Positions 1-11,990 of a stretch of 64,000 bases of DNA are shown in pieces. Each line of letters starts with the position of its first letter. Position 1 is the stretch's first letter. The translations under genes and the position numbers were made by a program. The stretch covers positions 1,587,849-1,651,848 of the forward strand of contig VWZS01002022.1 in NCBI GenBank assembly GCA_013397075.1, in the 5' to 3' direction. This DNA comes from Rhabdornis inornatus (lineage: Eukaryota; Chordata; Aves; Passeriformes; Rhabdornithidae). Below the pieces are notes generated by a model. That model did not search any database. It worked only from the letters and a program-made list of their open reading frames with translations, and was not told the DNA's origin.

Positions 1-760
1 AGAGAGAAACACAACTTTTTGGTTTCCCCACTGCTACAAATGCAAACAGTGACCCTAAATAAAGGATCTTCTGCTCTAGAAGAACAGCCCATGATGGAGC
101 CTAACAAGGGGCTGTTGGTGAGGACTGCTCCCTCCTCCCCCTGCCTTTATTACCACCAGTATCCAGTTGGCCCACGGTCCCCTGGGACTAGCCAGGGTTT
201 GTCTGTGTGCAGACAGCTCTGATGTGGCAGCAGGGCAGACTCTAAGCGCTGGTGTGATTTAATAAACAGACACTTAAGGCAGTTTATGCTGGAGTCAGCC
301 CACTTCGATGGCCTTCTCTGCTAATTTAACACTGGCTGCAGCCCCCGAGCTGGCGTCTCCCTGCTCATTAGGGAGCAGGGTGTGTGTGCCTCTGTGTGGG
401 GGAGGAATTCTTGTTTCACATTGGTGCTCCAGAGATTTTATTATACCGGGCAGCTCATTTCAGTCATTGCAGAGGATTTTTAAAGAGAAAGGAGGACGCA
501 GGGCATGCTAGTTAGGATCCTTCCCTGTTGTTATTTTCATTAGTTTTCCTCTTTTCTTGTTTTGGTTGGGGGGGATGTGACAAAAAGGGACAATAATTGC
601 CATTTGCCGCAGACTTTGAGGAGTCCTCCTCAGCCATTACAGATTAAATTGCATTCTGTACAAGTGTCCATCAGACCCCAGCTCCAGACTCCAGGCTGGT
701 TAGAGGGCAGCTGATTCAGCTGCAAGAACATTTTGCTCCACTTCTGATCTGTCCTAATTA
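1..760. promoter_or_regulatory. Candidate conserved non-coding block (enhancer-like)
   Basis: No coding frame is convincing here. The stretch around 575-660 carries a SOX-like CAATAATTGC (591-600), a GATTAAATT word (642-650) and a long run of non-repetitive sequence without simple-repeat decay. A perfect inverted repeat lies at 359-380. The mix of homeodomain- and SOX-type words in unique sequence is the usual look of a vertebrate developmental enhancer. That is a judgement of texture; conservation was not measured. Alternative: ordinary intergenic DNA. Confidence 0.25.
359..380. other. Short inverted repeat
   Basis: CCCTGCTC at 359-366 and GAGCAGGG at 373-380 are perfect reverse complements around a 6-nt spacer. 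A second, overlapping pairing (CTCCCT with AGGGAG) uses the same bases, so two hairpins compete. Arms of 8 bp are expected by chance many times in 64 kb. Confidence 0.5.
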
Positions 761-2237
761 TAAAAGGGATGCTCTTGCCTTTAACCCCTGGAGTTCTCTC
801 TCCTCTATTAGGATGGAACAGCCCTCAGCCAGCTCTTCCACTGCTTTAACTGAGTCACCTGGACTGCCAGCAGCAGAGAATAAGCTACACAGATCTCTGT
901 GGCCTGACTGTCTCTCTCCCCATTTTTCTCTCTCAGACCCAAACAAACAAAGCCTTTTAGATTTAGATTCCAAATGGAGAACAGTAAAACCAGAACAGGT
1001 TTACTTGCAGAAGCCATTGAATCAGGTTTTAGATTTTGTAAAATCACATCTAAAACTAAAGAAAATACCCACCCTTTCACTCCAAAGCATGAATAGCTTG
1101 AATACACATGGGTGAGGTAGTTTTAAGGTAGTGAGCATCAGTACTCCTAGGAGTATACTGAGAGGCAGAGTTGATAATATTTTTGGAGAAGGCACACATG
1201 GAGTCCATTATGGTTCTGGCAGCACATACAGAAGTATCAAGGCCAGCTTGTTAACAGCTGCCTCAGGAAGAGCAACACAGCTGTACTGACAGCACTGCAG
1301 TGTAGATACAGAATGCACACCTGGACCGAACCCAAAAAGCAGTAGGTTGTCCTTTTCCCTTCAAATAAAGAATTGTTCCACTTTAAAATCTCTTACAATG
1401 GATCTTTCCACATCTTTGGTCACAACAAGGTGCAACAGGACTAAAAACAAAGCAGAAAACCTTTGTGGGCCTGATACTGCTCCCTTCAAGCCTGATTTTG
1501 ATGCAACTCTGACACTGACTTCAGTTGAGCTATATCACATAAGAATCCACCTTTGATTTTGGCTCCTGCAGCACAGACTCCCCTCATCCTCTCTTAACAG
1601 TAAGCTCCTGCCTTTTCCCTCTCACAGCTAATTCTCATTCCTTCCACAGCCCCTTTTCTAAGAGAGGAGCAGGGTTGGGATCCAGGCTTCTCTGAAAACT
1701 GTCTGTAGGCCCAAGCTGCCCAAGAGCGCCATGAGCACTTGTGGCCCTACAGCACCCCAATCAGGACAAGTCTGTCCCTTAGCATAATGCTGTTTTTGTT
1801 TTGTTTTGTTTTCAGTGAGTTTACATTCTGCTGAATATTTCTTAGAACCAACACACCTTTAACCATTGGCTGCACGTTTAGAATATATTAGCGGAAAATG
1901 TAAAAGAAAGAAAAAAACTCAATAAAATATCGATGAAGAAGAGCAGCACAGTGTGTCTTCTCCAGCAAGGACTGGACAGCTCCCTCAAACCAGGCTCCCA
2001 TCCTCAATGCCTAATGGCACAAGGAGCCTTTTAACCCCCTACTGATACAAACCAGAATCAGCTATTACCAAACCCATGAACCAAGTCTATGAAAACACTC
2101 AGAGACACTGTGCAGCAGGCTTGCAGCAAGCAATCTAGAGAAACCTTCCTTATAAAAGAATTTCTCCTTATTTATCCTCAGAGCTGGAGAGCGATTGATG
2201 TCCTGAAGCAATAAGTTGGACATTACTGCCAGAGATC
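761..2237. other. Non-coding stretch, no gene seen
   Basis: Overlapping frames of 99-100 codons occur on both strands at 808-1115, but neither shows a recognisable domain, a splice-bounded structure or codon bias, so I do not call them. A (TTTTG)n run sits at 1792-1813. Nothing else stands out. Confidence 0.5.
1792..1813. repeat. (TTTTG)n simple repeat
   Basis: Tandem TTTTG units, about four copies, ending in TTTTCAG. The end resembles a splice acceptor, but no open exon-like frame follows. Confidence 0.75.
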
Positions 2238-2241
2238 TTAC

Positions 2242-2437
2242 CTGGTAAAGCAATTCCTTTGCTGTCCTTGTGGTATTTTAATTACCTTTTGGATTTCAGT
2301 GTGAGTGCCTTCCAGATCAGAATATTCTTCAATGCTATGATTCTGCCTTCTAAACCTCTCTTCAGGGAGAAGTTCCTTATATACATTCTCTGCATCATTC
2401 ACTCCGTGAAGACCATATTTACTCCTTTTGGACTTTC
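2242..2437 (-). other. Possible internal exon, product unknown
   Basis: On the minus strand the frame runs open from about 2490 down to 2238, and its in-frame stop (TAA) lies inside a near-perfect splice donor, CAG|GTAAGA, with the exon edge at 2242. An AG acceptor (AAGACAG|GAAAG) would start the exon at 2437, giving 196 nt with the last codon split after two bases. The encoded segment is charged and hydrophilic (motifs KKTGKSKRSK, ELLPEERFRR, HSIEEYSDLEG), which looks more protein-like than the other chance frames here. Against it: the polypyrimidine tract is weak, I recognise no family, and one such 9-base donor is expected by chance about every 260 kb per strand. Alternatives are a lncRNA exon or nothing. 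Confidence 0.15.
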
Positions 2438-3480
2438 CTGTCTTCTTATATAGCAACACAGAGGTGCTGGTCAGAACTGGACCCATATTTTAGTTTGGAA
2501 TCCCCTGTCCAGTCCTTTAATGCAGGATGAGCCATCTCCATCTTCTTAAAACCACATCTCTAAAAAATCAGAAATCTGTTACTTCAGTGGACAGAGGAAC
2601 AATAGTTATAGCAACGTAAAATTAGTTCAAAATAGGTGCCACAATGCAGTAAATAGCATCAAATGATCACATATGTAAGTAAAATATTTATAGCAGTATA
2701 AACTTGATAAGTGAATGAAGCTCTAGGGATCAAACACAAGATGAAGGATCAAACAAACAAGGAACTGCATTTAACTGAGTCAGTCAGCTGAGCTTCTGCA
2801 ACTGTTCATGTGCATTTTTAGCTCACCCTAATTTAGAAAAATTACAATTTAAAATCAATAATTACTTAACAAGTAAATGCTTAATTGTTTATTTATCATT
2901 GTTATTATTATTTTACATATTGCTGCTAGTGCCAGAGGTTGGAAAAAGAAGAGAGAGAGGAAAGTATATCATAGTAGGTGTGTGAGACATGGTTGTTTAA
3001 GGAGCTTAAGAAGTCAAAGAAATCCCAAACAAAACTAACAGAGGGAATGTAAGTGACCCTGAAAGTCATAATCTAAAATCTAATTAGAACAGGTAAGGGT
3101 GGCAGCAGAAAAGGAATAACAAGCAAAAGTGAATTACACTGCAGAGCCACCTAATAACCTCTGCCACTGACCATAACATTTGTACTACAAGCTGTGCTAA
3201 CCCCAGAGAAAAACAGGATCCCCACAGGGAGAGAGTAGAAGTAAGTGTAAAATGCTCCAACTCAGTAAGTATTAAAACACATCTCCTCAAAACTCAAGTG
3301 TAATTTATTCTCTTCAGCACTGCCATAATTTCCACTCGTGAACTGAAAGCCTGGTGAAAGGGAAATGACTTCTCCTTATCTTGCACAGCAAGCAGGTGGA
3401 TAAATCCCTGTCCTGGGTGGAAAGACAGGCTTGGGTTTAAGGGAAGGAAAGCAAGGCCAAGCTTTCAGCCATTTTGTGCA
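2438..3480. other. AT-rich non-coding stretch
   Basis: No gene seen. The part at about 2820-2940 is strongly AT-rich with repeated TAATT and TTATT words (homeodomain-like), flanked by ordinary sequence. It could be a weak regulatory element or simply low-complexity AT DNA. Confidence 0.4.
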
Positions 3481-3720
3481 GCCGTTTCCAATGCCCTCGG
3501 ACAAGCTGATCGTGTCAGTGTCTCAAGGTCCCCAGAGACCGTAATCTTATGTGTTCAGAGAGGCTTTAGTTCATGCAAGGTCAGAGTAATTGTGCATGAT
3601 TAATGGTTTATCTCTTCCTGAAAGCCTTACACAAAGGCTCCAAACCAAGTTAGCCGTAATTCCATACTCCTTACAGTCCACTTAAAGGGGTAGCATCCTA
3701 TTTCCTGTTGGTGGGGCCAA
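3481..3720. promoter_or_regulatory. Candidate conserved non-coding block
   Basis: Unique, non-repetitive sequence combining an AAGGTCA nuclear-receptor half site, a GTAATTGTGCATGATTAATG segment with homeodomain and octamer-like words, and GCCGTAATTCC. It has no coding frame and no simple-repeat decay. Chosen by texture only. Confidence 0.25.
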
Positions 3721-3819
3721 GCAGGTTGACTTTATCTATCAGAATTGGAAGTGAGCCATGTGGCCTTTAAAAGAAGTTGCTCTCCCCCATTGAGATCCCA
3801 AGGAAACATGAATACACTG

Positions 3820-3875
3820 GGAAAAAAATTTTAAAAATGAACAAATGAAAAAAAAAAAGGGAGAAAAAAAGAAAC
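3820..3875. repeat. A-rich low-complexity tract
   Basis: Runs of A broken by T and G. It could be the remains of a retroposon tail, but no body of an element is recognisable on either side. Confidence 0.7.
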
Positions 3876-4020
3876 TCCAAATTCAGTCTAAACTGCCCTA
3901 AAGTCTGAAAAGACTTCTCTGTAACAGTCCCCAAACCTTTTGCTGTGAGATTCTTTGGTTTTCTACAGAAGTGCTCCTTATCACATTGCCAGAGCAGGAC
4001 ACATTAGAATCACCTAAGAA

Positions 4021-4400
4021 TCTCAATTTTACTCTGCAGCCTTATTTTGTTACAAAAGGATCATTTTTAATCAATTACAGCTTTGTGACCATGGGCAGCC
4101 AAATAAGCTGATTAAATTATTATTTGCAGATAGAGCTCACAGATAATTCCTTAGGGATAGCTGCAAATTTAGCCCTTTTTTGTTTCCCAAAGCATTAAAG
4201 CACACAATTGGCCTGAATGCATTGTGCCTTTTGCTGGAGCTTTCAGCTGCCTGTTTTCAGACTAGGGAGCATTTGTGAGCTGCTCGTTCAGCTCCTTGGT
4301 GACACACAGGGTGTAATTGGGCACCTAAGTCATAGGCTGTTGTTTCTGCCCTCTGAGTGGATGTGCAAAGCCCTTTACCCAAAAGAATAATGAAGAGTTT
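4021..4400. promoter_or_regulatory. Candidate conserved non-coding block
   Basis: Dense in TTAATCAATTA, GATTAAATTATTATTTGC, CACAATTGG and GTAATTGGGC words inside unique sequence. A piece that resembles the MIR SINE core (4078-4100) lies within it. Together this suggests an old element co-opted as regulatory DNA. Conservation is not shown by the sequence itself. Confidence 0.3.
4078..4100 (+). repeat. Possible MIR-type ancient SINE core
   Basis: ACAGCTTTGTGACCATGGGC and the following bases resemble the conserved core of MIR, in which a GTGTGACCTTGGGCA-type phrase is typical. Only about 20 bases match, so this could be coincidence. Confidence 0.25.
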
Positions 4401-6222
4401 TGTTCACATACCAAATCCTCCTTGCTCTCTAAGATGTTCAGATCAAACACCACATTCTCCGTGGTTTTACACGAATCAAAATCCACACACATCAAGTTTG
4501 TTCCCTAACAGCAAATGACAGGGATCACAAATGTGGATGAATACAAACAGCAGTTGGCAGCTCAAATACACTTTTGTCTTTTGTAAATGCAGTTCCCACT
4601 AGCAAAAGTTTTGATTTATCTGGGAATTCAAAATGTTATATTATGTCAGAGGGAGGAAAAGGCATCCAGTGTGGTTAGAAACTTCCACACAGCAATAACA
4701 GGAGTTGCCCAGAATTTATGGAAAATGAGCCAGGAAGCTTCTGGAAAGGCAACACTGCCAGTCAAAGGCTGCTCACCCCACTCTGCCAGTGTGTTAGGAA
4801 CACACTGATTTCACAGGGTGGAGGTGCTGAACCGTGTCATCAGCTGCCTTGAACAGCTTCCTACCCAGCAGGAATGGACTGGCTGAACACTGCAACCAGA
4901 AGATAACTTGGATGAAAAAAAATCATGACCTCAAATGTTTTGTTGTCAGAGGAAAGGTAATATCAGACACTGGACTGCACAACAGGAGATGCCAGCAAGC
5001 TGGGGATATTGGCTCCTTGGAAAGACTTCCCATGGGAAGCAAGGTAGAGTAAAGCTGGAATTTTCTGGACAGATTACACCAAGAGTACAGTGGCAAACTG
5101 ACAGAAGGGAAATGGAATGTCTCTGATCTTAACTAACTCAAAAAAACTGAACACTAACATGGAAATAGCAACACACAAGTAAGGGTTAGTATCAAGGAAG
5201 AGCATATGAGGAAGAGAAAAACATCGGAGACAGAACTGCAAAACAAATTACATGCACCACACATAAAAAGCAGAAAGGAACAAAATAAGAAAGTCATCAA
5301 TGCCTTCTTTACTTCCACATTCACTAAAAGATTAATGGTGACTCAAGGTAATTTTTCCTATCAAGAGAAAGACACAGTCCAGAACAAAGACAAAGCAGGT
5401 TAAATAACACTTCTGTCAGTACAGCCTAACTGAGGGGCTGTGTGCTAAATCCTCTTTCCCCAGAGAGAAAAGGAAACATCATAAATTATCCAAGCTGTGG
5501 AACAGATTCTATGCACAGGGCTTGGATCACCACATGCCCATAGAGCCAGGAACTGGGAATGGCAGCAGGTCTCCTTCTGTAATAACATGCCCTGAGGAGA
5601 GAACAAAAATTCTAGACCTAATGGAAGCCACATTTGTGTCACTCTGAGCTCCCTACCCGGACTGGCCTGAACCAAAACTCTGAGACCAGATCTCTCAGCA
5701 GCAGGCAGTCAAGACTCTGGTCTGATAAGCAAGATGTGGACTGAAGAGATTCACCAGGAATCCTAGACTGGCTTTTGAGTCCCTCATCAAAGCAGCCGAG
5801 AGGTTTGCATGTGACAGCACAGGACCTGGCAGCACCATGCAGGGTCACAGTGCAGCCTCTGCTCCAAACACAACAGCATTAGAGCTCAGTGCCACCAGCA
5901 CGCATTGTCTGCTGTGTGGTCACACCCACAACAAATGGGGACCTGCCAGGTCACATTTCCCTGGCTCAAGAGCTGTAAAGTCAGCATGTGATGCAGAACA
6001 GATGCAAAGAAGAAAATCACTGCTTGCATCTTCAGCACACATTTTCTGAAGCAGAGCTGAAGATGTATCAGCTGGCCACCTTTTATTCTTTGCAATACCG
6101 TGAGGAAAATGGGAGAGAAGCCTATCCATGCACTCTATGAACATTCCTTGGAACAGCAGCAAACAACCCTGGCTTGGGATGCAATGCCCTTTCCAATATG
6201 GTAGCAATATATCTTTCCTAGC
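4401..6222. other. Non-coding stretch, no gene seen
   Basis: Short frames of 60-76 codons on both strands, none with a family resemblance or splice-like boundaries. No repeat family recognised. Confidence 0.5.
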
Positions 6223-6246
6223 TTTTTTTTTTTTATTTTTTTTTTT
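6223..6246. repeat. Poly-T tract
   Basis: Twelve T, one A, then eleven T. On the minus strand this is a poly-A run and could be an old retroposon tail; no element body is recognisable beside it. Confidence 0.8.
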
Positions 6247-8920
6247 AACTGTTACAGTTACCAACCATTAGAACAACCTAACTCACAGTTGCCATGGAGC
6301 CTGGGCCTCAATTTCTTTTTCTTCTTGTCTCTTTGGGGTAAAGTAGATTTTTATGCCAGATTAAGCAAAGTGCTGCTCTTCTTTGATCTACAGTTCAGGC
6401 CACAGTCCTGACTGGAGAAGGAAAAAATAATTCACCAGGGTGCTCCTAACTTAACTACAGCCAAAAACACTTGGGTTTCCAAGGTTTCCCCTATTTCCTT
6501 TTCAGTAGGGACATCAAGAAACAAGTAACAAGTTAAATATGTTGAAATATATTTCTGGTTTGCTCTTCATTTCTTTCCCATTTGCTCTCTTTCTCTACAA
6601 GTAGAACCTGAACAAATACTGGCCTTAGAAAAGTGCCAGCGTGAACCATCAGAAGGTGTATAGAACACTTCTAAGTTATTTAATAACCACAGTATCCTAA
6701 CCCTCAATGCCCCTTTTCCACTTTGTTTCTTCATGCCGCTGTTCAGCATCAGACAGACTGTAGAATTTAACAAATATTTCTGACACCACATCTAAGAACA
6801 TCTCTAAAGAGGAGGAAAACTCTAGAAAGCTCAATCCAGTCTGGTGCAATGTCAAATGACAGACACATCTGCACATTCCTCAGTACTTACATTTAGCTTC
6901 AAACTCCCGTTAATTAGCATTCAGCAATGTCTGTATAATTTAAAAACTGCAATAATAGTAATAACAGGTATAGCTGAAATGAAAACTTCCTCAGTTCAGA
7001 CCTTAACTAAGTCAGGCAGAACAGTGAAGTTCTAAGATAACAAGGATAAAGTCATCTAAAGCCTAGCATGAGAATGACATGTGCTTACTCGTGACAAAAT
7101 TAACAGTAAAGTCTGCATAACTTCAGAATATAAACAACACCAGGTGCTTAAGTAGCACTTAGCCTGGTGTTAATTATATCTCATGAGCTCTGTCTTTCAG
7201 CAGAAAAGTTTCCAAGAAATCACTCTCCAGTGGCACCAGAGGGTTTGGAAACAGCTAGTTAGTACCTTACAGAAACAAAGGATTAAATTGTGCCTCAAAA
7301 CATCCAACACAGGCTGCTGCAAAGCCATTCAACTAAATCCAGTGCTTTTTACAATCACTGCCAGTGGGACATTGATGGAGTTAGAAGGACAAAGCTGAGA
7401 AACAAAAGCAGTCATGGTTATGAGGGGCAAAAGTAGGGGAACTAGATCAGAAGCCAGGCCTTCCATAGCCCTACAATTTCTTTTCTCCCAATAGTTCTGC
7501 TCTTTATAGAGTTACAGACCTCCTTGCATAGCCTGGCCTGCTTTCTAGCTCAGCCAAAACACATATTCCAAATATTTCAGTCCTTCCTGTGAAATAGCTC
7601 AGCTGCTGCTAGGCCTGAGGTAAATCCACCTCCTCTTCTCCCATAAATAAATGATTGATATTGGACACCAGACAATTGATTTCAACACAGCAGTTCATTA
7701 CTCTGCAGGTGGAAAGAGCAGTACATCAACCCCCAACCCACACCTACATAACAGAAAATTGACCCAGTCTGGGACTCCATCCAGGACATCAGAAGGTAAT
7801 TTTTTTTCTCTATTAGAATATTCAGTATGTAATGCAAAATAATTAGTTAGCTGGGGTGTTCTGTGCTTTTTTAATTAAAAGGAACAGTCATGCAATGCCA
7901 AAAATTAACTTTTGGAGGGGATTTAAGTGATATGAGTAGCTGTTGCATTCAACTTATTTGAGCCTACAGACAAGTGATACATAGAGTAAAGGACACCAGC
8001 AGATTTGGGTTTTTACTCCGTTCCTGTATGCATTTAGTTGGGAGAACTCACCAACTTTCAAAATTTATTTTACAGCCCCTGAGCTCAGCTGTGCAACCTG
8101 GAAAGTGGAAGTGTGGAATGGCAGCAGAAAACAGGCTGGCTGGGCCCAGGGAAGGCTCATGTCTCTCCAGACATTCAGTCACACCTGTCTGAACATTGTC
8201 ATTCAACCTTCCCTTCACAAGAGTGTTCCCACCTGCTCAGAGGGTCTCACATCATCCTTCTTCCACGAGGCCAGCAGGATAATGAGGGTGTGCAGTATTG
8301 CTCTCCACAGTAAACGCCTCAATCAGAAAAAAAATGAAGTTATTGCACCTAAAATCATGGGAAAATAAATAAACTGAAAGAGTTGCATCAGCACCTGTGT
8401 TAGTAACAGCCTAGAAAAAATGGGGGGATTTTGAGATGCTGTCTTCCTGGGAAGTTTCAATGGTTTACTAAGCAGAAAACACCAGCACTCCAAATAAATT
8501 CCTAACTATTTAACTTTGGATTCCTTTAGATGGTGTATTTCTTTTACAGTTCCACCCAAATCCAAACTCCTCCTATTTCCTTAGGTATTAAAATAGGACA
8601 GGTTGAACCTACTGAGCAAAGTAGTTATTCCCTAATATCTGAAGATATTCCCCAAGGGGATGGAACATGGACATGCACCACAGAGGTCACACTTTGACAG
8701 CCATGACTTTGATGGGACACCAAACACTGCACAGACAGATTTTGTTTTGCATAAATATATGGTACAGAAAGGAACTGGTTAACAAGAACACAGGAAACTC
8801 CTTACAAATTGGTAGTGATGGCAATTTCCTGCAATAACTTAGAAGATTTTCACTTGCTTGGTTGGGTTGGTAACTCATATCCTTAGGTTGAAATTCAAGA
8901 ACCTCAAGTCTTGACACGAT
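6247..8920. other. Non-coding stretch, no gene seen
   Basis: Moderately AT-rich unique sequence. Short frames only. Nothing I can name. Confidence 0.5.
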
Positions 8921-8944
8921 CCAGTGATTAATAATATAGACTGT

Positions 8945-9025
8945 GTGTACAAAAATGTGGAATATACGGGACCAAATTCAGGGTATACCTACACTAAATG
9001 TAACATAAGTGCCTTTCAGACAGAT
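8945..9025. repeat. Possible ancient amniote repeat fragment
   Basis: The phrase GGGACCAAATTCAGGG followed by CCTACACTAAATGTAAC resembles an old, widely dispersed reptile/bird repeat whose units run 'GGGCCAAATTCTG ... TTACACCAGTGTAAATC'. The match is partial and from memory; I cannot give a family name. Confidence 0.22.
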
Positions 9026-11640
9026 TTTTTGTTTCAATACGCTTTTGGAAGGTTTGTTATTAGAGAAGAGGCTTTAAAAGTTGACTATTCAAGAAAAGCT
9101 ACCACTACAGTCAATGCGAGTTATGTCCAACTGCAAAAAAAGAGCTGAGCAAACAATAGGATTCAGAACGGGATTTTTCAACATCACTCAAATGATACAG
9201 GGCTATGGAATGATTTTTGGAGGCAGAGAGGGCATTTCAGCATCCTACTCCTATCAAGCTTTCTTAAGAAGGTATAAATTATTGATCTGCCATTTGTAAA
9301 TTTGCCTAATCCTAAACCAAGTAAGCATTTTTAAAAGTTCTAATGTGAGCCTTTAGCTGTACAGGAAAGTCCTATGTGGTTATCAGGAAGCACGATACTG
9401 GTTTCCAAAAGAACAAACTACACTGACCACACATCAAGCGCTGAGCTCTTCTGAAAATTCAGGCACTTGATTCTGTTGTCAAAATGTAAAACTGACAAAC
9501 TGCAAACATTTTTCAAGAAAAGATGTGAAGATCTGTCTCTGACCTCTGCCAAAATCCATATATTATTGACTGAAATCAGAGGAGAGGTTAAAAACAAGAG
9601 CATATGGATGAATACATTCTTTCATTTTCCTGGTCTTTACAAGCACAGCATTAGTTGGTTTTTCACAACAGAGATGCTTCTGTGTTTAAGGACAGAATAG
9701 TGGCTAGAAGGTAGTATAGCTGAGGAAAACAGGAGGAGAAGGAGGCAGGAAAACACCCTGAAATCACTGTTGTGAACCAGACGCTTCCACCTCACAGCCT
9801 GACACGAACCACACGGTTTGATAGCCAAAGGGCAGCATGTCATGCTCTAGTGTTGCATTTTTCTCCCCCACGGCAGTGAGTTGCATTACAATCTGTAAAG
9901 CAGTAAACCCACAGAGACCATTATAAATAGTCATGGAATGCCCTGGAGTGACTGTAGCAGAGCTGGAACTGTGCCTTCTGAGCCCCTCAAGGAATTTCAG
10001 CTTCAGCTTAACTGTAGAGACATCACTTATCCTATCAGCTGAATATCTAGTAGACAGGTAGATGTGGGCCTTCACACAAGATGTGACAAGGTGTACAGCT
10101 GCTTCAGTGAATCCATGTTTGCTGGGATGAGGCTTTAGGGGCCTTCAGCTCCTGAAAACAGCAGTCATCTCTGTGCTATCTCATCTCCCCCAGTCTTCCT
10201 TCCACAGAGAATCATCCCCTTGTCCAAGGCAGGAAGAGAGCTGAGGCCCGGCCTAGGGGATCACTTGGAAAACAAGCCTAACTCAGCACTTCTTCCCTGC
10301 CCCACTGATGTGGTTCCTCACATGGACTCCACTGAAAATGTCCCCAGCCCTCATGAGCAGCCAAGATACACTGACAGCGTCTCATTTGCTCCATGGACAA
10401 TGGCTTAGGGAGGTGCCACCAGCAGAGCCACAACACCTGCAGCAGAACACTGCTGCAGTTCACATGCACTGCCTCCCTCTGGAACCGTGCCAATTCCCGC
10501 CCTCTAACACTGGGCTGGCCTCAAACTCCCTCCAGATGCATGTGGAAATTGTCATTTGTCCCATTGGACGCCAGGAGTAAAACACAACCTTCAGCTCTGC
10601 TCTGCCCACAGTCCCCACTCCTGCTCTTTCAAAAGTTCCACCAAGGTGGCTAGAGGCACCTTCCATGTGCTGGTTAAGGTACAGGAATACCATGTCCTTT
10701 GGGAAGCCCTCTTATTGCCCTCTTCCCCCATTGCTCATTTCAGTTTCTACCACACCTTGTGCAGCTACAAGAACTGCACAAGGTTCAGTTCTCTCACCAC
10801 TGGTATTTGTGTCACCAAGCTTCTTGTCCTGAAGAATCAGTCTAGAACCTCCTCCCAAGGTTTTCCTGGCTTTGTTGGCTATAATGGTTATTCAACACTG
10901 GGGATAACTGGGAACTGGAGAACACTCCCAGCATCTAAAAATTATCTCATATTCTCACAAAAGTGGGGCTGATTGACCACAGCTTTTTTTCCCCAAGAAG
11001 TCCACTTGGCTCTTATTTGCATTATTTACTGCCTGAACTTGCGTGATTTGATGCTCTGCTGTACTCAAGAGTTCACAGAACTTATTCATGTGCCAGGTTT
11101 ATCATGACACCTCAGGCTGTAGCTTCAGGCAGCCCAACTTTCACCAAGCTTCTGCCTCACCTGCAGTGTAAAAAGAGCAGTTCAGGCCCTGCCTGCCTCT
11201 AGATAGGGCAGTGCAGGACCCCGCTGCCATGGTACCTCAGTGTCCCTTGCAAAGCAGGAACTCCTCTTCAGCTGCACAACTCACAGATAGGTTCTGTGGT
11301 GCCAGCCCGGTGCTGGAATGACACAGCAGCAGACAGGGCCATGCTGTGTCTCCTCCCTGAAGGAATTGAAGAGAACTGCTCATCCCTGTCCCTCTCAGGA
11401 GCACAGAACTGAGATGGCTCTTCTCCCTGTCCGGATGCAGAGGCGGGCTCAGGCAGGTTTGCAGCGCAGTGCCTTTGGCTCCTGCCCCAGCTGAGAGGGG
11501 ACACAGCAGCTGTGTGAGCCCACAGCCATCCCGGAGCAGGGCTGGTGCCTGTGCACAGTCTGAAGTGCTGCAGCAGCTAATTCCTTACAGCTTGCACTGC
11601 TGAGCCCTCGCCGGGGCAGACACTTGGGCGCCCCTGTACA
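9026..11640. other. Non-coding stretch, no gene seen
   Basis: From about 10180 to 10980 base composition is more even and frames of 62-138 codons overlap on both strands, which fits fewer AT-rich stop codons by chance and not a gene. A strong hairpin lies at 10754-10784. No repeat family recognised. Confidence 0.5.
10754..10784. other. Perfect 11-bp inverted repeat (hairpin)
   Basis: ACCTTGTGCAG at 10754-10764 and CTGCACAAGGT at 10774-10784 pair perfectly around a 9-nt loop. This is the longest perfect stem I found. It is too short alone for a microRNA precursor, and the flanks do not obviously extend it. Confidence 0.6.
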
Positions 11641-11990
11641 GTTAAAGATCACAGGCCTTGATAACCTGGCTCTTTGATTTATGACAGCCCAGACCCTAGT
11701 GATCACCTAATGAGGGGAACCTGGAGTGTCAACCTGTTTATTAAATACCCAGAACCAGCTGTAGACCCAGCCAAGGAAATAACTTAATCATATTTCTCAT
11801 TTATTTTGTGTATCCCTCTCACTCCCTGGCTCTCCCCATTCTCTCCTTCGTTCTGCCTGGCTCCCTCTTTTCATCTCAGAAGGGGAGGGATTTCGGACAG
11901 GTCATTTACGGAGACTGTCAGGGGCCCAAAATGTTTGCGATTTCCTACTGATTTCTTAGGTGTTTAGAAGTTAATAATATTCAGCACCTC
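11641..11990. promoter_or_regulatory. Candidate conserved non-coding block
   Basis: Unique sequence with TGATTTATGAC, a TTTATTAAATACC phrase, AACTTAATCATATTTC and GTTAATAATATTC. A pyrimidine-rich tract separates two such halves near 11810-11870. No coding frame. Confidence 0.25.

Noticed and set aside
10180..10990. Cluster of long frames on both strands
   Set aside because: Fewer AT-rich stop codons in a more GC-balanced patch explain them; no homology recognised.
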